64,000 nucleotides of DNA from JBAZKK01 sp041650795 (lineage in GTDB: Bacteria > Omnitrophota > Gorgyraeia > Gygaellales > Profunditerraquicolaceae), in contig JBAZKK010000001.1 of NCBI GenBank assembly GCA_041650795.1, positions 15,216-79,215 on the forward strand, written 5' to 3'. Made by a program: the position numbers and the translations under genes. Positions 1-8,577 of this stretch are shown piece after piece (positions within the stretch are counted from its first letter, which is position 1; each line of letters starts with the position of its first letter). The notes beneath the pieces are model-generated. The model saw only the letters and a list, made by a program, of their open reading frames with translations. It made no database searches and was not told the origin of the DNA.

Positions 1-276
1 GACGAGGTTATCTTTGAGGAATTCAAGGGGACCGGCAATATGGAGATACAGCTTGACCGTAACCTCTTCCAGCGCAGGATATACCCTGCCATTGACATCA
101 AGCGCTCCAATACCCGCCACGAGGAATTGCTCCTTAAGCCGGAGATACTGCAAAAGGCCTGGATACTCAGAAAGGTTTTGAACGAGCTTAATAACGTGGA
201 GGCGATGGAGCTTTTGATCGAGAAGTTGGCAAAGACCAAGAACAACACCGAGTTTTTAAACAGTATGAACCAGTAA
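1..276 (+). CDS. rho: Transcription termination factor Rho, C-terminal fragment
   Basis: The reading frame is open from base 1 and gives 91 residues to the TAA at 274-276. The residues match the C-terminal end of Rho: the DEVIFEEFKGTGN segment followed by an LDR..RRIYPAIDI..S.TR.EELL block, which lies in the RecA-type ATPase/translocation region. Rho is a hexameric RNA helicase that ends transcription at unstructured C-rich RNA. The gene is cut by the window start, so the RNA-binding domain and Walker motifs are not visible. rpmE follows closely, a common bacterial arrangement. Confidence 0.95.
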   Translation, partial: DEVIFEEFKGTGNMEIQLDRNLFQRRIYPAIDIKRSNTRHEELLLKPEILQKAWILRKVLNELNNVEAMELLIEKLAKTKNNTEFLNSMNQ

Positions 277-294
277 GTGATACAGGAGGCAAAC

Positions 295-501
295 ATGAAA
301 GATAATATTCACCCCAAGTATCAGGACTGCGTAATTGTGTGCGCCTGCGGCAATACTATCCATACCCGTTCCACCAAGCCGAATATCCGGGTAGACGTGT
401 GCTCGAGCTGTCACCCCTTCTTTACCGGCAAGCAGAAATTCGTGGATTCCGCCGGCAGGGTCGATAAGTTTATGAAGAAATACGGCAAGAAACAGGGCTA
501 A
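295..501 (+). CDS. rpmE: 50S ribosomal protein L31 (zinc-binding type)
   Basis: 68 residues starting KDNIHPKYQ, the normal L31 beginning. The CxC (Cys16, Cys18) and CxxC (Cys36, Cys39) pairs of the zinc-containing form are all present, followed by the HPFFTGKQ signature. A GTG at 277 would add six residues, but ATG 295 has a CAGGAGG Shine-Dalgarno at the right distance and yields the family N-terminus. It sits between rho and prfA, a common order. Confidence 0.95.
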   Translation: MKDNIHPKYQDCVIVCACGNTIHTRSTKPNIRVDVCSSCHPFFTGKQKFVDSAGRVDKFMKKYGKKQG

Positions 502-513
502 AGCCGCCAGGGC

Positions 514-1584
514 ATGATTAAACAGTTAGAGAAGCTGGAGAGCCGCTACCGGGAACTGGAGAACCTCCTGGCTTCGCCCGAGGTCATCTCGAATAAGGAA
601 GAGTATAACCGTTACGCCAAGGAGCTTTCGGATATGCGGGATGCGGTTTATCTTTTCCGGGAATACCTCCGTGTTTCACAGGAGATGGAGGGGCTCCAGC
701 AGCTGATTAAAGGAAAAGCAGAGCAGGAGTTCTTGGAATTGGCCAGGACGGAACTCGCGGATTTGTCCGTTAAGAAGTCCAATCTTGAAGAGAAACTCAA
801 GGAATGTATTGCCGCTGACGACGACGACCTCGGCAAGGACGTTATCGTAGAGATACGCCAGGGTACCGGAGGCATGGAGGCGGGGTTGTTTGCGGCAGAC
901 CTTTACCGGATGTACGCCAAGTACGCTGCGAGGAAAAACTGGATAGCGGAGGAGATGTCGGCTCATCCTACCGAGTTAGGAGGATTCAAGGAAATCATCT
1001 TCAGCGTCAAAGGCAGGGACGCCTACAAGCGCCTTAAATTTGAAAGCGGGGTGCACCGCGTGCAGCGCGTTCCAGAGACCGAGGCCCAGGGGAGGATCCA
1101 TACCTCCACCATCACCGTGGCGGTGCTGGCCGAGCCCGAGGAGGTGGATATAAATATAGAACCCAAGGACCTCAAGATCGATACCTACCGTTCGTCCGGG
1201 CCAGGCGGTCAGCATATGCAGAAGACCGATTCCGCAGTCAGGATTACGCATATCCCGAGCGGAATGGTGGTGGCCTGCCAGGATGAGCGCTCGCAGCTCA
1301 AAAATAAAAATAAGGCGATGAGGATATTGCGCGCCCGGATCCTCGACATGAAGCAACAGGAGGAATTAAAGAAAATTTCATCGGACAGGAAAGCGCAGAT
1401 CGGATCCGGGGATAGGAGCGAGAAAATACGCACCTATAATTTTCCCGATAGGCGCATTACCGACCACCGCATTAATTTTACGACATACAGGCTTGAGGAG
1501 GTATTAAACGGAGACCTCGATGAGATCTCGGATGCGTTGTTAAAAGCCGCCAGCGATAAAGAGAAGGGCATTGGAGATGAATGA
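514..1584 (+). CDS. prfA: Peptide chain release factor 1
   Basis: 356 residues, full length for RF1. It recognises UAA and UAG in the ribosomal A site and triggers hydrolysis of peptidyl-tRNA. The catalytic GGQ is at residues 231-233. The stop-codon-reading P-x-T tripeptide typical of RF1 (here PET) is at 187-189, where RF2 would carry SPF. The next gene encodes PrmC, which methylates the glutamine of the GGQ motif, and the two overlap, so enzyme and substrate are co-expressed. Confidence 0.97.
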   Translation: MIKQLEKLESRYRELENLLASPEVISNKEEYNRYAKELSDMRDAVYLFREYLRVSQEMEGLQQLIKGKAEQEFLELARTELADLSVKKSNLEEKLKECIAADDDDLGKDVIVEIRQGTGGMEAGLFAADLYRMYAKYAARKNWIAEEMSAHPTELGGFKEIIFSVKGRDAYKRLKFESGVHRVQRVPETEAQGRIHTSTITVAVLAEPEEVDINIEPKDLKIDTYRSSGPGGQHMQKTDSAVRITHIPSGMVVACQDERSQLKNKNKAMRILRARILDMKQQEELKKISSDRKAQIGSGDRSEKIRTYNFPDRRITDHRINFTTYRLEEVLNGDLDEISDALLKAASDKEKGIGDE

Positions 1585-2365
1585 AGCGGAATTATTATTC
1601 TCGCAGGTATTGGGGGTCAGCCACACGCAGATGTATTTAAGAAGGCGTCAGCCGCTTGCTCCTGATGCCTCCTTGCGGATCGCCGCAGCCTTAAGAAGAA
1701 GGATCGCAGGGGAACCCCTGCATTATATCTTGGGGAACATCGAGTTTATGGGGCTGGATTTTAAGGTTGGGCCCAGCGTATTGATACCGCGCCAGGAGAC
1801 CGAGCTTCTGGTGGAAGAGGCGCTTGCGCTCATCAGGCGCATCAATCGTTTTGGCATAAGGGTTCTAGACCTTGGCACCGGCTCAGGGTGTATCGCGGTG
1901 TCAGTGGCTAAACTTGCGGCCGGGGTTCAGATAGACGCTATTGATATTTCAGACAAGGCACTTGAGGTAGCGCGCCTTAATGCCCTGCGGCACAAGGTAG
2001 CGGTTAACTTCATAGAGAGTGATTTATTCGAATCCTGCTCTTCCGGAGCAGGCAGTTATGATATCATTCTTAGCAATCCTCCCTATGTTAGGGCTTCCGA
2101 GATTGATGGGTTGCCTTCTGAAGTGAAGCGAGAACCCCGCCTGGCATTGGAGGCCGGTATGGATGGCTTGTTTTTTTACCGGCGCATTGCCCGAGAATCA
2201 AGGCCTTATCTTAGAGAAGGCGGTTATTTAGGATTGGAGATGGGGTTTGGGCAACGTACGGAGGTAGAGGCCATATTTGAGGAAGCCGGTTTCAGGGGCG
2301 TAAAATTCATACGCGATTATCATGGCATAGGCAGGGTGATTATATTACAAAGGAAGGCAGGATAA
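1577..2365 (+). CDS. prmC: Release factor glutamine N5-methyltransferase
   Basis: 262 residues from ATG 1577; a TTG at 1571 would add two. It is a class I SAM-dependent methyltransferase that methylates the Gln of GGQ in release factors. The SAM-binding LDLGTGSGCIAV motif lies mid-protein and the substrate-binding NPPY motif is at residues 167-170. The N-terminal helical domain is slightly shorter than in well-studied homologues. The gene overlaps the end of prfA by 8 nt and the start of murA by 1 nt (TAATG), which indicates translational coupling. Confidence 0.95.
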   Translation: MNEAELLFSQVLGVSHTQMYLRRRQPLAPDASLRIAAALRRRIAGEPLHYILGNIEFMGLDFKVGPSVLIPRQETELLVEEALALIRRINRFGIRVLDLGTGSGCIAVSVAKLAAGVQIDAIDISDKALEVARLNALRHKVAVNFIESDLFESCSSGAGSYDIILSNPPYVRASEIDGLPSEVKREPRLALEAGMDGLFFYRRIARESRPYLREGGYLGLEMGFGQRTEVEAIFEEAGFRGVKFIRDYHGIGRVIILQRKAG

Positions 2366-3627
2366 TGGACAGGCTGGTGGTTGAAGGGGGGGTAAGGCTA
2401 AAGGGCGCGGTCAGAATATCCGGTTCTAAGAATGCGGCGCTTCCGATACTGGCGGCAACCTTGCTTACTGAGGAACCGTGTATTATTAGAGGGGTACCCG
2501 ATCTCTGCGATGTTATGACAATGCTCAAAATCCTTAAGTCCCTGGGGAAAAACACGGAATTCCATAACGGCACGGTAAGAGTTACGCAGGCAAGGCAGGC
2601 GAGCCTTGTGGCCGATTACAGGCTGGTTTCTACCATGCGCGCCTCATTCTGCGTATTAGGGCCGTTACTTGCCAGATTCAGGAAGGCCAAGGTTTCCTTG
2701 CCCGGCGGTTGCGTTATAGGCGTGCGGCCGGTGGACCTGCATCTTAAGGGTTTGAGGGCGCTGGGAGCGGATATCAGTATCGAGTCGGGGTATGTGGTTG
2801 CTGCGGCAGGTCGCCTGCGCGGCAGCAATATGTATTTAGGGGGGATTTTCGGCTCCTCGGTTTTAGGCACCGATAATGTGATGATGGCGGCTACCCTTGC
2901 CGGCGGCAAGACCGTTATCGAAAATGCCGCTTGTGAGCCGGAGGTTTCTGACCTGGCGGATTTTCTTGTTAAGATGGGTGCTCAGATACGGGGACAGGGC
3001 ACCCCTACCATCGAGATACAGGGGGTGAAGAATTTAAGAGGCACAGAATATACCGTCATCCCGGATAGGATAGAGGCGGCTACATTTATGACGGCAGCCC
3101 TTATTACGGGAGGGGATATTTTAATCAAGAACGCCTGCATTTACCATCTCGGTGCGGTGATTGATAAATTGACGGAAAGCGGCGCAGCCATTACCAGGAC
3201 TGACGGGGCGCTTCGGGTGCGGCCGCGGAGGCGCTTGTGCCCGGTTAACGTTACTACCCTGCCTTACCCCGGTTTTCCTACGGATATGCAGGCACAGATT
3301 ATGAGTTTGATGGCGGTGACGCCCGGCATCAGCGTGATTACCGAGAAGATTTATCCGGACCGTTTCATGCATGTGGCGGAGCTTAACCGTATGGGCGCGC
3401 ACATACAGCGCGAAGGCCCCCACGCTATTGTCGAGGGGGTAAGGACGTTGTCCGGAGCTCCGGTGATGGCTTCGGACCTAAGGGCTTCAGCCTCGCTCTT
3501 ATTGGCGGGGTTGATTGCCAAAGGCAAAACCATAATCTCTAGGATTTACCACCTTGACCGAGGATACGAGGATATCGAACGCAAGATGAGCGCATTGGGG
3601 GCGCGGATAAAGAGAGAGAAGGAGTAG
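2365..3627 (+). CDS. murA: UDP-N-acetylglucosamine 1-carboxyvinyltransferase
   Basis: 420 residues, the normal MurA length. It transfers enolpyruvate from PEP to UDP-GlcNAc, the first committed step of peptidoglycan synthesis, in the cytosol. The N-terminal SGSKNAALP motif and the PGGC-IG-RPVD loop are present. The PEP-binding, fosfomycin-target cysteine is Cys116, so no Asp-type natural resistance is expected. It is separated from the main mur cluster (56770-64000) and sits between prmC and the trp operon. Confidence 0.97.
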   Translation: MDRLVVEGGVRLKGAVRISGSKNAALPILAATLLTEEPCIIRGVPDLCDVMTMLKILKSLGKNTEFHNGTVRVTQARQASLVADYRLVSTMRASFCVLGPLLARFRKAKVSLPGGCVIGVRPVDLHLKGLRALGADISIESGYVVAAAGRLRGSNMYLGGIFGSSVLGTDNVMMAATLAGGKTVIENAACEPEVSDLADFLVKMGAQIRGQGTPTIEIQGVKNLRGTEYTVIPDRIEAATFMTAALITGGDILIKNACIYHLGAVIDKLTESGAAITRTDGALRVRPRRRLCPVNVTTLPYPGFPTDMQAQIMSLMAVTPGISVITEKIYPDRFMHVAELNRMGAHIQREGPHAIVEGVRTLSGAPVMASDLRASASLLLAGLIAKGKTIISRIYHLDRGYEDIERKMSALGARIKREKE

Positions 3628-3631
3628 GCTT

Positions 3632-4198
3632 ATGATACTGATGATTGATAACTACGACTCCTTTACCTATAACCTGGTGCAGTACCTGGCAATGCTCGGA
3701 GAGAAAGTGGAGGTTTTTCGCAATGATAAAATCAGCATTGACAGGATAAAAAGATTATCCCCGGCAAGGATTGTTATTTCACCGGGGCCTGGTAGGCCGG
3801 AAGATGCCGGTATCTCATGCGACCTGATAAGGGAGTTCCAAAAAACCATTCCTATCCTTGGGGTCTGTCTCGGCCACCAGTGCATCGGTCAGGTTTACGG
3901 AGGACGCATTATCCCTGCAAAGAGACTAATGCATGGGAAGGCCTCGCGCATTTATCATAACGGCAGGGGCATCTTCCGCAGCATCGAGAACCCCTTCCTT
4001 GCCACGCGTTACCATTCCCTGGCAATAGAAAGAAAGAGCCTCCCGGGGTGCCTGGAGGTTACTGCTTGGACCAAGGAGGACTCCGAGATTATGGGCGTAA
4101 AACACAGGCAACACTCTCTTTGGGGAGTGCAGTTTCATCCAGAGTCCATCCTGACCAAGTCCGGGTTTGAAATATTAAGGAATTTCCTAACGCTATGA
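3632..4198 (+). CDS. trpG: Anthranilate synthase glutamine amidotransferase subunit (TrpG/PabA)
   Basis: 188 residues, a class I glutamine amidotransferase. It has the oxyanion region SPGPGRPEDAG, the nucleophile elbow GVCLGHQ with Cys79, and the HPES catalytic His/Glu near the C-terminus. It supplies ammonia to TrpE for anthranilate synthesis, and often also to PabB. It overlaps trpD by 4 nt (ATGA), so it belongs to the trp operon. No trpE or pabB lies in this window, so the partner must be encoded elsewhere and a dual TrpG/PabA role is possible. Confidence 0.93.
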   Translation: MILMIDNYDSFTYNLVQYLAMLGEKVEVFRNDKISIDRIKRLSPARIVISPGPGRPEDAGISCDLIREFQKTIPILGVCLGHQCIGQVYGGRIIPAKRLMHGKASRIYHNGRGIFRSIENPFLATRYHSLAIERKSLPGCLEVTAWTKEDSEIMGVKHRQHSLWGVQFHPESILTKSGFEILRNFLTL

Positions 4199-5205
4199 TA
4201 CAAAACGCTATAAGGATCCTGGCAGAGAAGAATGACCTCAGCGCCTCCCAGATGCAGGAGGTAATGCAGGAGATATTGACTGGCGCGACTGATACCGCAG
4301 ATATCGTCTCTTTTCTTACCTCGCTCAATGATAAAGGCGAGACAGTGGAAGAGCTTACCGCCGCGGTCACCGTGATGCTTAAATACGTTGAGCCGATTGT
4401 AGTGGATAGGACTAATATACTGGATACCTGCGGCACCGGAGGAGACAGGAAAGGGACATTCAACATCTCTACTGTTTCTGCTTTTGTCGCCAGCGGCGCA
4501 GGCGTTACGGTAGCCAAGCACGGCAATCGTTCCGTCTCGAGCAGATCCGGCAGCGCAGACATACTGGAATCCCTTGGCGTAAAAATAGATATGGGGAGGG
4601 GTTTGATTAAAAAATGCCTGGAAGAGATAGGGATAGCTTTTTTGTTTGCCCCTAATTTGCATCCGGCCATGAAGCACGTGATGCCGGCACGCAGAAAGAT
4701 TGCCGGCAAGACCATGTTCAATATCCTGGGGCCGCTGATAAACCCTGCCCGCGCTACCAATCAACTCATCGGGGTTTACAGCCCTCAGTGGGCCCCTATC
4801 CTTGTCCGGGTGCTGCACAATCTGGGGACGCGGCATGTGCTGGTGGTGCACGGTAATGACGGACTGGATGAGGTAACCACTACGGATAAGACCTTTGTTT
4901 CCGAGGCGAACGCCGGGGTATTCCAAGATTTCGAGACGGCTCCGGAGGATTTCGGGTTTAAGAGGGCTAATCCGAATGACCTGCTTGCAGCAGATGCCGC
5001 TTCCAGTGCAAGGATGGCGATGGATGTCTTAAGCGGCAAAAAGGGTCCGCAGCGCGACATTGTTTTGTTCAATTCCGGATGCGCTATCTATGCCGCTGAC
5101 CGGGCCGCTTCCATCCAGGAAGGGATAGGGTTGGCGACGGATTCGTTGGATTCCGGCCGGGCCATGGAGAAATTAACATTATTAAGGGAGTATTCCAGGC
5201 GATGA
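4195..5205 (+). CDS. trpD: Anthranilate phosphoribosyltransferase
   Basis: 336 residues, single-domain TrpD of normal length. It joins anthranilate to PRPP to give phosphoribosyl anthranilate. The glycine-rich PRPP loop (DTCGTGGDRKGTFN) and the KHGNRSVSS anthranilate/PRPP site are clear. It overlaps trpG and trpC by 4 nt each, consistent with coupled translation of an ordered trp operon. Confidence 0.97.
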   Translation: MIQNAIRILAEKNDLSASQMQEVMQEILTGATDTADIVSFLTSLNDKGETVEELTAAVTVMLKYVEPIVVDRTNILDTCGTGGDRKGTFNISTVSAFVASGAGVTVAKHGNRSVSSRSGSADILESLGVKIDMGRGLIKKCLEEIGIAFLFAPNLHPAMKHVMPARRKIAGKTMFNILGPLINPARATNQLIGVYSPQWAPILVRVLHNLGTRHVLVVHGNDGLDEVTTTDKTFVSEANAGVFQDFETAPEDFGFKRANPNDLLAADAASSARMAMDVLSGKKGPQRDIVLFNSGCAIYAADRAASIQEGIGLATDSLDSGRAMEKLTLLREYSRR

Positions 5206-5993
5206 AGAAGAGCGACTTTCTGAAAGAGGTTATAGCCAGGAAGAAAGAAAAGACAGCTTTAAGTAAACAACAGTTTCCCGAGGAGGTCTTGAAGGAGCGC
5301 GTCAAGTCCCTGGCCCCTGCCAGGGATTTTGTCGGGGCAATTCAGAAGCCCCGCCAGATTTCCTTGATTGCCGAGATAAAGAAGGCATCGCCTTCCCGCG
5401 GGATAATCCGGCAGGATTTTAAGGTGCAGGACATCGCCCGCACCTATCAGGAGGCAGGGGTGCAGGCAATTGCGGTTCTGACCGAGGAGGATTATTTTCA
5501 GGGCAACATATCTTACCTTAACGAGGTCCGTGGCATTACCGACCTGCCGCTGTTGCGCAAGGATTTTATCCTGGAGCCTTACCAGATTTACGAGTCGCGC
5601 TTCTTCGGAGCCGATGCCGTGCTCTTGATATCCGAGGTCCTCACCCAGGAGAGTATCTTGGAGATGAGTCAGCTCGCAGCCGAACTTGGTCTGGTTTCGC
5701 TGGTTGAGGTGCATAGCGAAAAGGAATTGAAGAAGGTGCTTAAGCTTAAGAATGTCGGGCTTATCGGCATCAATAACCGCGACCTGCATACCCTGGAGGT
5801 TGATTCCAGCACGACCCAGAAGCTGTTTACGCTTATCCCCAAAGACAAGGTAGTAGTGGTAGAGAGCGGTCTCAAGAGCCGCCAGGACGTCATGTTCCTT
5901 AAGATACTGGGAGTGAGCGCGGTTTTAATAGGAGAGGCCTTTATGGCTGCCCCAGATATACGGCGTGAGATTGAAGAAATAATGGGATGGTAA
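5202..5993 (+). CDS. trpC: Indole-3-glycerol phosphate synthase
   Basis: 263 residues, a TIM barrel that decarboxylates and cyclises CdRP to indole-3-glycerol phosphate. Recognisable blocks are AEIKKASPSRG (catalytic Lys and phosphate site), VLTEEDYFQG, LRKDFI, GINNRDL and VVESG. The start overlaps the trpD stop by 4 nt and the end overlaps trpF by 7 nt. TrpC and TrpF are separate proteins here, not fused as in enterics. Confidence 0.97.
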   Translation: MKKSDFLKEVIARKKEKTALSKQQFPEEVLKERVKSLAPARDFVGAIQKPRQISLIAEIKKASPSRGIIRQDFKVQDIARTYQEAGVQAIAVLTEEDYFQGNISYLNEVRGITDLPLLRKDFILEPYQIYESRFFGADAVLLISEVLTQESILEMSQLAAELGLVSLVEVHSEKELKKVLKLKNVGLIGINNRDLHTLEVDSSTTQKLFTLIPKDKVVVVESGLKSRQDVMFLKILGVSAVLIGEAFMAAPDIRREIEEIMGW

Positions 5994-6601
5994 AGGTAAA
6001 GATATGCGGTATCACGAATCTTGAGGATGCCCTGGCTGCGGTGATTTGCGGTTGTGATGCCCTGGGTTTTGTATTTTACCGCGAGAGCACGCGCTACATT
6101 ACGCCGTCACGGGCCGCAGGTATTATCGGGCTCTTGCCTAAAAAAGTGCTGAAGGTCGGAGTATTCGTAGATGCCCCGGCTGCACGCATAAAAGATATTG
6201 CCAACAGATGCGGGCTTGATATGCTTCAGTTCCACGGTAGAGAGACGCCAGCATTCTGTAAAAAATTCAAGAATTGGCGCGTTATCAAGGCCTTCCGCGT
6301 AAAAGACAGGATAAGCCAGCGAGAGGTCTTAAGATACGATACCTTTGCTTATCTTTTTGACGCCTATTCGAAATCAGCAGCCGGAGGCACCGGCAGGACT
6401 TTTGACTGGCGACTGCTGGGGGAGTTGCGTTCGTTAAAAAGACCAATATTCCTTTCAGGCGGAATTAGCTCCGGGAATGTGCGCCGGGCAATCAGGATAG
6501 CGCGGCCGGAGTGGATCGATGCCTCCAGTTTACTTGAAGCTGGTCCCGGCAGGAAAGACCACCGCAAGGTTTGCGGATTGATTAGAATAGTAAAATCATA
6601 A
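5987..6601 (+). CDS. trpF: Phosphoribosylanthranilate isomerase
   Basis: 204 residues, a TIM barrel that performs the Amadori rearrangement of PRA to CdRP. It has the N-terminal KICGIT motif with the catalytic Cys, VGVFVD, LQFHG, a FDW segment and LSGGIS. The stand-alone protein starts inside the last codons of trpC (7-nt overlap). Confidence 0.96.
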   Translation: MVKVKICGITNLEDALAAVICGCDALGFVFYRESTRYITPSRAAGIIGLLPKKVLKVGVFVDAPAARIKDIANRCGLDMLQFHGRETPAFCKKFKNWRVIKAFRVKDRISQREVLRYDTFAYLFDAYSKSAAGGTGRTFDWRLLGELRSLKRPIFLSGGISSGNVRRAIRIARPEWIDASSLLEAGPGRKDHRKVCGLIRIVKS

Positions 6602-6611
6602 GGAGCTTACG

Positions 6612-7793
6612 ATGCTACCGGATAAAAAAGGTCATTTTGGCATATTCGGAGGGAGGTTTGTCCCGGAAACGCTCATCTGTGCCCTTGATGAATTGAACAG
6701 GGAATACCTCGCAGCCCGAAAGGACGCGAGGTTCAAGAAAGAGCTTGATTATTATCTAAAGGAATACGCAGGCAGGCCCACGCCTTTATACCTGGCGCGT
6801 AACCTCAGCCGTTGTTTAGGCATTTCTAAGATTTACCTTAAAAGAGAGGACCTGCTGCATACCGGCGCGCACAAGATTAACAATACCCTTGGCCAGATTA
6901 TCCTTGCCCGCAGGATGGGTAAGAAGCGCATTATTGCCGAGACTGGCGCCGGACAGCACGGCGTGGCTACCGCTACAGCGGCGGCATTGTTTGGCCTGGA
7001 ATGCGTTGTATACATGGGGGAAGAGGACATCAGGAGGCAGGAATTGAATGTCTTCCGCATGAAGCTTTTGGGCGCACGGGTTGTCCCGGTTAAGAGCGGT
7101 TCCCGCACGCTCAAGGATGCCATGACCGAAGCCCTCAGGGATTGGGTTACCAACGTGCGCAAGACGCATTATATTATCGGTAGCGTTGCCGGCCCGCACC
7201 CCTATCCCGTAATGGTACGCGATTTTCAGGCGGTAATCGGCCGTGAGACAAAAACCCAGGTCCTAAAGAAGGAGGGAAGGCTTCCCGATTACCTGGTGGC
7301 TTGCGTAGGCGGAGGAAGTAATTCCATGGGGCTGTTTCATCCGTTTTTCAAGGAATGTAGGGTTAAATTCATTGGAGTGGAGGCAGCCGGATTAGGCCTC
7401 TCATCAGGAAGGCATTCCGCCACCCTAGTAGCAGGGCATACCGGGGTGTTGCACGGCTCCAAGTCCGAGCTCTTGGAGGACCGCGACGGCCAGGTGAGAT
7501 TGGCTCATTCCATTGCTGCAGGATTGGATTATCCGGGGGTAGGCCCGGAACACTCTTATTATAAAGAAAGCGGCCGGGCGCAATATGTGGCAGTTAGCGA
7601 CAGGGAGGCGCTGAAGGGCTTTGAGCTTTTATCGCGCACCGAAGGCATCATACCGGCGCTGGAGCCGTCACACGCTGTTTTTTATCTGACCAAGCTCAAG
7701 AAAAAAATTAAGAAGAATTCCATTGTTATCGTTTGCATCTCCGGGCGAGGAGATAAAGATACCCATACAGTAGCCGAAAGGTTAAGATTATGA
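6612..7793 (+). CDS. trpB: Tryptophan synthase beta subunit
   Basis: 393 residues, full-length PLP enzyme that condenses indole with serine. The N-terminal FGGRFVPETL segment and the PLP-binding HTGAHKINN motif with Lys88 identify it as TrpB1, the TrpA-partnered type. GAGQHG and the phosphate-binding glycine-rich GGGSN follow. An AGGAG Shine-Dalgarno precedes the ATG. It overlaps trpA by 4 nt, as usual for the alpha2-beta2 complex partners. Confidence 0.97.
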   Translation: MLPDKKGHFGIFGGRFVPETLICALDELNREYLAARKDARFKKELDYYLKEYAGRPTPLYLARNLSRCLGISKIYLKREDLLHTGAHKINNTLGQIILARRMGKKRIIAETGAGQHGVATATAAALFGLECVVYMGEEDIRRQELNVFRMKLLGARVVPVKSGSRTLKDAMTEALRDWVTNVRKTHYIIGSVAGPHPYPVMVRDFQAVIGRETKTQVLKKEGRLPDYLVACVGGGSNSMGLFHPFFKECRVKFIGVEAAGLGLSSGRHSATLVAGHTGVLHGSKSELLEDRDGQVRLAHSIAAGLDYPGVGPEHSYYKESGRAQYVAVSDREALKGFELLSRTEGIIPALEPSHAVFYLTKLKKKIKKNSIVIVCISGRGDKDTHTVAERLRL

Positions 7794-8575
7794 ACAGGCT
7801 CCAGGCAAGGTTTTGCGCTTTAAAGAAACAAGGCAAGAAGGCGTTTATTGCTTTTATCACTGCCGGTTACCCGTCTTTAAGCATTACCGAGAAATTGGCA
7901 TTGAGGTTCGCCGCCGCAGGGGTCGATGTAATAGAGCTGGGGGTGCCTTTTTCCGACCCCATGGCTGACGGACCGGCAATACAGGAGGCGTCGCAGTTCG
8001 CTCTTGGAAAAGGAGTTAACCTTAAGAAGATCCTTCAGTCCGTCCGCAACATCCGACGCAGGAGCAATGTCCCCGTATGTCTTATGACTTACTACAACCC
8101 TGTTTTTTGCTTCGGGGAAGAGAAGTTTGCGAAGGCAGCTTCTTCTTCGGGGGTGGACGGGGTTATCATACCCGACCTTCCTCCAGAGGAAGGGAGGTTT
8201 TTCTTGCGCGTCGCTTCTGGATACGGCATCAATGTAATATATTTTGTTTCTCCGACCACCAGCCCCGGCCGCATCAGGTACATTACGGATGTTGCGCGGG
8301 GTTTTATTTATTATGTTTCGCTTACCGGAGTAACCGGAGCGCGCAGCAAGCTCCCGGCGGGACTGGCAGGGGACCTGCGCAGGATTAAGAGCATCACCTT
8401 CAAGCCGGTGTGCGTAGGTTTCGGGGTATCCAGCCGTCGTCAGGTGCGGGAGCTTTCGCGGGTGGCGGACGGCGTTATCGTCGGCAGCGCGATAATCAAT
8501 AAGATAAAAGAGAACATCGGCAGGAAGGATTTAGTAGGGGAGGTAACTGCCTTTGTGTCCAGGCTTAGAGGATAG
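7790..8575 (+). CDS. trpA: Tryptophan synthase alpha subunit
   Basis: 261 residues, a TIM barrel that cleaves indole-3-glycerol phosphate to indole and G3P. Catalytic Glu49 and Asp60 lie in IELGVPFSDPMADG, at the same numbering as in the Salmonella enzyme. The LTGVTGARS phosphate loop and the GFGVSS motif are present. It is the last gene of the trp run. The next gene starts 2 nt downstream but is unrelated in function. Confidence 0.97.
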   Translation: MNRLQARFCALKKQGKKAFIAFITAGYPSLSITEKLALRFAAAGVDVIELGVPFSDPMADGPAIQEASQFALGKGVNLKKILQSVRNIRRRSNVPVCLMTYYNPVFCFGEEKFAKAASSSGVDGVIIPDLPPEEGRFFLRVASGYGINVIYFVSPTTSPGRIRYITDVARGFIYYVSLTGVTGARSKLPAGLAGDLRRIKSITFKPVCVGFGVSSRRQVRELSRVADGVIVGSAIINKIKENIGRKDLVGEVTAFVSRLRG

Positions 8576-8577
8576 AT

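Noticed and set aside
3632..4198. Calling the amidotransferase PabA only
   Set aside because: Its 4-nt overlap with trpD and full trp operon context favour TrpG. A shared role remains possible.
4089..4926. Long - strand open frames of over 220 residues opposite trpD
   Set aside because: They are antisense to a perfectly conserved trpD, have no family-like sequence and no ribosome site.
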